64,000 nucleotides of DNA, taken from positions 4,564,665-4,628,664 of the forward strand of contig JAJEKV010000046.1 of assembly GCA_021234155.1 (NCBI GenBank), read 5' to 3'. Positions 57,101 to 64,000 of this stretch are shown here, piece by piece. Position numbers and translations under genes: made by a program. Within the stretch, counting starts at the first letter, position 1, and each line of letters starts with the position of its first letter. Under the pieces are notes generated by a model that was given only the letters and a program-made list of their open reading frames with translations, was not told the origin of the DNA and did not search any database. The stretch is from Isoetes taiwanensis. Its lineage: Eukaryota > Streptophyta > Lycopodiopsida > Isoetales > Isoetaceae.

Positions 57101-60100
57101 AGATCAACAGTACTTTGACACAACCATCACGAAAATTATGACCCATCCCTACATATCTGTAATAAAGTACAGAGATGCATTGTGAAGAGACACCAAAGAA
57201 ATGGTCAAAATTACGTACCTGATGTTATGCCATTTTTTTGGTTTTGAATTTCAAAACCTCAGGTGGTCTATTCTCTTCCCCCATTAACATATTTTCTCAG
57301 ATATGTAAAAGCTGCTCTCGATTCTCTTAACCATTATTTCTAGCACATATTTGATAAACATGTCCACCTTTTAGCCTTGGCTTATAAGGGATTATTAAAG
57401 ATATGCCTCATTAATTTCTCGCAAAAACTGCACACTCAAACCAAAAATGCACTTAAAGAAACCTTTTGTGATTTCCTTCATACCATCAATTGGCAAGGGA
57501 TAGATAGAGGTTTGCTTTACATGGTATTCATTTTGTGCCTTTAACATGCTACTCAATCAAAAGGTGCGTAAAATTATTTTAGAATGAGAATGAGAATGAG
57601 AATGAGAACACAAAATGGTTTTTTACTTTGATAGACATTTTGATTATGAAGACCTTTAGTGGGGTAGTATCATGCATCCGTATTTTTCCTCGAACCAAAA
57701 GATACATCAAAACAAATTCCATATCTTGTGTTCCACAACTCGAATCATAGATTCAACAATGGTGATAAGATATCTTCCATCCTGCTCAATGATCCATTTC
57801 AACGTAATCCACCTCCAAAGGTCACTTGCAACCGCCTAGAATTCAAGATAAACGTAGCTTAAAAAGATAACGACATGTGCTTCTTTCCTTTAAAAGGAGT
57901 AAATAAGCAAATTGAAAACCGTTTTCAAGTTTGTAGGGCCATGATCTATTAGCATTCATAATTAGGGTTACAGAAAACTCCAACAGTTCCCATTTATTTA
58001 TAATCATTCAAGTAATCCTACTATTTATGTTTTCATTAGCTAATGCTAGCATGATTTTGATGCATTTTTTCAAATCAAGCCACTTATACTTTATCTCCGG
58101 GCCCATGGGCCATGCTCCTCTCTCTCTATCACTTTTATCCACGATTTTGTAGAATCCAAGACTCACGTTGAGAAAGTCTTGAAATCAAACCATTAATAGT
58201 TGTCATTCGATTCACATCCGACATAAAGATAAGCAATCACTTAAACCGCTATAGCTCTTGAAATATTTCCCCAAGCACTTGAACAATAATTGTTGTGTCC
58301 TTCCATGTACGCCTCACATGTACTAGTAGAAAGGTTGGGATTCCCATCGAGTGTGTTTCATCGGCTTTGTAATTCTAGATAGATTGACAGACATGAACAA
58401 ATCCACCCTTTTAAAGTGCATGTGAATGAACAATGGATGGATAAAGCCGAACATATACAATTCATAGCTTTGCTTCAATTTGTATAATCTATAATAGCAA
58501 TAGGCAGTCACAATGTCATAAATGATTCTTCCTTGAAGCTATACACATGGGCTATAGACACATAACATCATTTATGACTTACTCAGGATCAAGCTTTAGA
58601 TAAGATAAAAAGGAGACTAAAACTTCTAATAAATATAGCATTGGTTATACATTGTTGGCACTTCTTCCTTCCTCTTCCATTGCGTTTCAAGGTAAAAGTC
58701 AGTCAACATAGCATAACTAATTTGTAGCCCTCCAAATATTCGAGTTCTGTAATAAAATGCTCACAATAGGCCTCAAAATCCCCTTCCTTAAAAGCATCAA
58801 ACATTACAGTATTTATTTTACCTCGTGAGTTAATCAACTACTTCACAGATTCCAAAGCCCTCCAAATCAGCCCACTAGGTATGCATAAATAATTGCACCA
58901 TAAGTTATCTAGTCAGGTGCAATTTCAAGTGCATGCATATGGAATATTGTAGTATGAAGATGACAAAACAGTTGCATCCTTGCAAAAGCAAGAACCTAAA
59001 TGTCAACAGTAGTTAAATTGGGAGGAAACCCATATATTTTCATGTTTAAGTACTCTCGCTATAGATCCTTAACAAGGAAGTTTGCCGATAGATAAGAATT
59101 CCATAAGAATGTTCCCATGTTAGGGTACCGGAAACCAACCGTGATGAATTGTCCGAAATCTACTAAATTTATTTTGCTTAATATATGCAAGTGCCACGCC
59201 TTGAATGTTGGACTCATGCACTTGATTCTCAATCCCTAAAGCATGAATAATATTTTTTCATGTCCTTGAACTGACCCGTTGTAGTTATAGATTATGATCG
59301 CACTTTAAGGACTCAATAATGAGGCCATCCTACAACTGGAAGCATCCTACAATATAAACTGCATTGGCAAGTCCATTGCTCGCCTCATTTTTGTCTTTGT
59401 TTAAATAAAAGTGAGTAGCATACTAATTAACATATTCCGCTTATAGTTACGTAAATGTACATTGTAGACAACAAAGCGCTTGATATTATGAGTCCCTTTC
59501 TCCACTTTCAAGAAGAAAGCTTACAAGCTTAGAAAACTAACGCTTTTCTCTTTAAGCCATGGCAACCCATCTCGCGGCAATGATCCCCTTATTAGAGAAT
59601 TAAAACAAGAGGCCAAGATTTTATGGATCTTTCAAGTGGAACACCAAATCCACGCGACATATTGCAATTAGCATGACTTTGCAAGCCGTGGTCACAAGCA
59701 ATCATGAGTATGCTATGGAGATTCTGTGGATATAGAAACTATTGCCGACACGACCGGTTATAGCTTTAATGAAGCAAGGGCCGCATCGGAAATAAAAAAT
59801 ATATTGCAGCCCATTGCATAAGAGCCCTGATTGTCAATACCTAGTGCAACAAACCCAACGCGATGCATTTAATGATGTTGTATTTCACACAAGACTAGCA
59901 AAATTTATTCTTACTCGAGGAGGTCTCAGGCAGGGCTTAAGCACATACAATGCTTAAGCAAAAATGCATTGGCGAAGATCACATACCGCACTCGGCGACA
60001 TCCAGTCCAAGATTAAGGTCTTTTGACTAAAAAGACGAAAGTAACCTTATTAAGCATCAGAGTTGCAAGAGCTTGAAGAGTTATCGCTTCTAGATGGAGG

Positions 60101-62138
60101 CCCTAGAGCTCCGTGGTCGATTTGTGCAAAGATGCTCCAAGAGCAGATATGTGGGGGATAACGAAAAATAGAGTGAAGAACTTAATTTTCTTGGTCTCTT
60201 GAAGCGTGCTTGCCATAAAAAAGGGTTCAACACAACTTACATCGGAGGTGCTTCAATAACGCAAGCACTGGGCCCTCTCAACCCGGATTCTCCACGCCGT
60301 AGAGAGGGTGAAATTCAATGTGCTTTCTTATTATCTTGGCCCTAACGATGTGAAAAACCAAAATCAATGGACAATATTAATTTATGCTAATGTGGCATGA
60401 CATGTGTACATCTTAGAATTCAAAATCTGCACCTTTGGTCGCAAGCCCGCTAAATAAATAAATAAATAAATAAAATTAATAAATCCCCGAACCGATGGGA
60501 AACCTAATGGTAATTAAAAACCTCCGAGTAGCAAATCGAGTTGTAAATCAAATCGCCGGATTGAGGAATGGCCTGGGATTTTAAGGATGATCTTCTTTCA
60601 TCTATTTGCTTGCTCAGATTCCAAATAGATCCGCTTTGCAAATCTTTATCTAAAGAGAATGCCAATGCTTTTGGGACAATCTTCCCAAAACTCCCCCGCG
60701 ATTCGGTTTGGGAAATCTCGCTATGCTATGGGATGGCGATTTGTGCAAAGCCAACCCTCAAGGTATTTAAGTGGATTTCATGCAAGACCGATCACGGCGG
60801 TAATCATAGGCGAAGCTGGCAAACGCGGGCGTAATCCTGGAGCAAAAACTTGTCGACATAGCCATAGCATGTGATGTATAAATAGGTTGGAATGTGAGGC
60901 TTATGTTTCAAAAGGTGTCTCGTGAGTTTTTCTTTTCAACGTAGCCTTCTTAAATTTCTTAGTTTGTCAGAGCAGAGAGTCACATTTAGATTGGGAAAGG
61001 TATGCACTTATCTCTATGTATTATTTGATGGCTCGCTAATTTCTCCTTGTCGCCTTAATTATGTAAAGCATTTCCCTCACAGAATTTGAAGTACCGTGAT
61101 AAAAAGACCCGATTGTTTTTCCTCTAAGATTCGACTTTCTAAATTCTAGTTTTATTATATGATGTCTATTTTCTCGAGGAATTTTCATAGATTAATATGT
61201 AAACCTCAACTCTTAGCTTAAAAAAAAAAAAGCAAAGCAATGGCATGCCAATCAATTTGTTTGTCAAGAACCTCTTTTTAATGGTTGATATTCAAAATAT
61301 CGTTGAGGGCACCTTTTATGTAGTTTCTATAGTTTCTTGCAAAAGTAAAACACATTCTCATACCTAGGGGTAATGTTTGTTCTCTTGAATATATGACAAG
61401 AGAAGCCATATATAGTTCAAGCTGCTTGAAAACGCGAAAATCTTTGAATCAAGAGTTGTTTTCTGGCCAGGCTTGTAGTAGGTACGCTTGTAGTTTAACA
61501 TATTACTATGCCCTCTAGATTGGTTAATGCATGAAGATATTTTGACTCATAAAGATATGTTCTGGCCTCAAAATTGTATCTTAGATTATAGAGATGCACT
61601 TTTATATGAGGATTGTGATAATCGACTATTGGCCATGTAAACCTCGGTGAAGTATGAGGTTGCTAGCATATCTAACGCATAATCATGGGTATACATGATT
61701 AATCAAACAATGGCTATGCATATGATTGAAATGGTTTCTATCCCATGGTGGTAGCACGTGACTCTCATGCTTCAAATGACATGCTTCTCATTGAATTTTG
61801 ACTCTGTTCCAGCTACTTCTTGAAGCTGCTTAAGGGACGAAAAACTAATAAAATCTTCAAATTGCATTCTTGAAGCTGGATTGAAGCTGCTTTCTTGAAG
61901 TTTAAAGCTGGAGCATCACTTCAAGCTGCCCATGGAGTGCCGAAACTCTGCCCAAAGCTGAGTTCTTCAAGAAATCCAATAGCTACAGCATAACAAAAGA
62001 GATAGAGAAAAGTTGACGGAACTGGTTATGAGCTTCTTCTGACGACTTCATTTTGGCTATTCCGGCCACTTCTTCTCCTCCATTCCGGCTCCTCTCCTCT
62101 CTCTCTCATGCAAACCCTTGAACCAAGGCATGAAGGGC
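54122..62138. other. Long gene-free AT-rich region
   Basis: No coding gene, rRNA, tRNA or mobile-element protein can be read on either strand. Simple sequences: an A/C-rich run at 54976-55028, (AATGAG)n at 57581-57608 and (AAAT)n at 60451-60473. TTCTTGAAGCTG motifs cluster at 61817-61973. A plus-strand 88-codon ORF at 60568-60834 has no recognisable motif and is probably chance. Confidence 0.5.
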
Positions 62139-62229
62139 GATAACGTCCTAGCGCTCGGACGTTACCCTAAAAAAAAATTCGGGCCAATGAAAATGTCGAG
62201 GGCGTGCGCACTCGGGCCAGGACGTTATC
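62139..62229. repeat. Inverted repeat GATAACGTCCT / AGGACGTTATC
   Basis: Eleven perfect bases at 62139-62149 and 62219-62229, with a third related ACGTTACC in between. Confidence 0.75.
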
Positions 62230-62949
62230 TACACCATAACTATTGTTGAATGGTGTAACAACAATTCCATGTCCAAAATGGATCATGGAAAGATAACCAC
62301 ATAGCCATTAACACCTATGTAAAAACAACTTCGGTTGCGTTCTGCCTTCTCCTCCAGTAAAATAGTTCTTTCTCTAGATCCCTACCCAGTTGAACAGTGA
62401 CAGAACTGTGACGATCCCTTTCTTGATTTCACAGTTTAGCAATTGATTGCATTTAACTTTGCGTTCATAAGGATTTATCTCTCATTCAAAATAATTTGCC
62501 TCTCGTTCTAAAAATTCTACCTGTCATTCTGAACACTTTACCTCTCATTTCGAAGCTCCAAGAATTTTTGACTGCCTGCAGAATGCAACCGAAGTTGCTT
62601 CCATGTAACAAGAATATTCCGTCCAAAAACATTCTGGACATGTCAATATGATGCCTCCACGTGCCGGTATATTTCCATGCCCAGAATGTTTCTGGGAGGA
62701 ACATTCTTGTATACAACTTAGAATCGATTAAGACATCGATCCCATATTTGTTGTGCAACATTCCCATTCGTTTCTAAGCAACTAATTTGTTTAGAAAGCT
62801 TTGGTCTCAATAAGCTAGAGGCATGGATTTATTGGTCCGGAAAAATGATAAGTCTGTCTCTTCTACACTTACCAACATATCCAACCCTTGGCTATGTGGA
62901 TAGCTAGTTCATTGGGAGAGACCACGCACTATGATATCTTCCTATTATC
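62230..62949. other. Non-coding flank of LINE remnant
   Basis: Apart from the inverted repeat I see only an unrecognised minus-strand ORF (62486-62767) with a repetitive end. No motif. Confidence 0.35.
62325..62603. repeat. Inverted repeat pair, possible foldback element
   Basis: CAACTTCGGTTGCGTTCTGC near 62329 matches in reverse complement GCAGAATGCAACCGAAGTTG near 62580, about 20 bp with one mismatch. Flanking similarity beyond this is weak. Confidence 0.6.
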
Positions 62950-64000
62950 ATGTCCTTCACAGATAATGAAATTTGAAATGTCTTTCTAAATTTGTCCCAT
63001 ATCAAATGAATCTGGACAAGAGAACGTACATTGTTCTAGACTTTCTTCCGCTCCTCCACAGATAGGACAAATTGAACTTACATTGTTTTGAAAGCTATGC
63101 ACAACCTTGTTCACCCTCAAAACCCTATGCATAATCTGTCACAATAATGTGCAGACCTTTGGTGGCAATATGTCCTTCCAGGCCCACTTCCATATACTTA
63201 TGAACTCGTCCATGTTGACATTCACTTCCCATTTACTTGACCAAGGAAAAACCTCATCTCGGACAAGTGACTTATAGCATCCAGAAAACAAATGGTCCTT
63301 CTATGAGTCCCAAGTATTTATAAAATGTCAAAATTCAATTATCTCCTTTGTAGTAGAACCCATAGTCCTTATAAAACTTTGTTCCAAAAATCACTACTTT
63401 GCTCTTGCTTAAATTCACTTGGAATCCATTTGCATCACTTTAAATTCACAAGCGGCGTGCCTTCCCCACCTTGATTCATCACCCATGCCTCCACTTACAA
63501 AAGAATGTGATATGAGATCATGGACTTGACTCCAAGTGCTCGAGTCAAACAGACTCTTTGAACCCCTTCCAAGTCATTCCAAGTGGCAAGTGACATCACT
63601 GGCCTTCAACTTCCAGTCTATATATCATAACTAACTTACCAAAATCCTAAACAGGTGCGACGGGTGTGATTTGTTGTAAAGCTCTCCTTTGTATAAATTG
63701 TTCGGCATATTGCATATAAAGTCTTCCCGCATGCCATCACCCGCTGTCGATACAAGTATCTAATATGCGGCAGTAGCGTGAACTCCACTTCTAGGTACTT
63801 ATATGTTTGCACTACTTCTATATTTCGACCTTGACAAGTAAAGCAATGTTTGTCTTTGTTGTCAAAGACGATTGAGGAGCACCTTGTCTTCACTAATGAC
63901 GTGCATTTTAGTATCATGGCAGAAAGTACTCAATGCAACGAGATGTTGCTGCCTACTTGATGCGTTGTAAGCTAAGAGAACCACACCATCTGCGTAGCCT
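62950..64000 (-). mobile_element. LINE (non-LTR retrotransposon) remnant
   Basis: The minus strand enters at the right edge with YADGVVLLAYNAS, an RT Y-A-D-D box with the second Asp read as Gly, then QHLVALSTFCHDTKMHV. Further left are FTCQGRNIEVVQTYKYLEVE (63750-63830), typical of the RT thumb region, and at 63000-63230 a zf-RVT domain: WKWAWKDILPPKVCTLL and ICPICGGAEESLEQCTFSC with its Cys ligands. Domain order fits a LINE. Stops and frameshifts make it dead. Its 5' part lies outside the window. Confidence 0.8.

Noticed and set aside
60568-60834. 88-codon plus-strand ORF as a small gene
   Set aside because: No motif, overlapping open frame in another phase, and no supporting context.

Overview
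This window is nuclear DNA of a land plant. The evidence is a 33-exon plastid-type alpha-glucan water dikinase (GWD), a plant homocysteine S-methyltransferase (HMT), a plant-class 2-oxoglutarate dioxygenase (2OGD), plant-type Ty3 retrotransposons, and fragments of both plastid 23S rRNA and plant mitochondrial 18S rRNA. Very heavy repeat content, short introns, a Penelope-like reverse transcriptase and a Crypton-like recombinase relic lean toward a non-seed plant (fern, lycophyte or bryophyte grade). That lean is inference; the sequence does not settle the species.

Layout. 0.2-1.3 kb: a GCAT-rich simple repeat and a decayed plastid 23S rRNA fragment. 1.4-12.5 kb: one Ty3 element on the minus strand with two LTRs, gag, protease, RT, RNase H, integrase and a long extra coiled-coil ORF behind its own TATA box; it sits between the plastid fragment and a decayed mitochondrial 18S rRNA fragment (12.8-13.4 kb). 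13.6-17.2 kb: a Penelope-like RT element (+). 19.1-21.6 kb: a tetranucleotide repeat and a decayed relative of the first Ty3 element (+). 22.7-31.1 kb: GWD (+), complete and in frame, with an internal tandem exon duplication. 31.7-32.3 kb: the C-terminal part of a Crypton/DUF3504-like tyrosine recombinase, preceded by a near-perfect palindrome. 32.7-33.1 kb: a repeated hairpin with a compensatory base change. 33.4-34.5 kb: a broken histone H3-like (CENH3-like) locus. 35-48 kb: degenerate repeats, a foldback element, and a third Ty3 remnant of another lineage. 48.2-52.8 kb: a head-to-head pair, 2OGD (-) and HMT (+), both carrying single-base frameshifts. 53-64 kb: AT-rich, gene-poor DNA with GC-rich foldbacks and a LINE remnant at the right edge.

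How the parts relate. The only gene that reads as fully intact is GWD, which starts starch turnover in plastids by phosphorylating glucan chains. HMT (methionine / S-methylmethionine cycle) and the 2OGD share a 422-bp intergenic region but look disabled or carry consensus errors. The rest is a layered graveyard of at least six mobile-element lineages plus organelle DNA. The most unusual items are the H3-like locus, the GWD exon duplication, the Crypton-like relic and the covarying hairpins.
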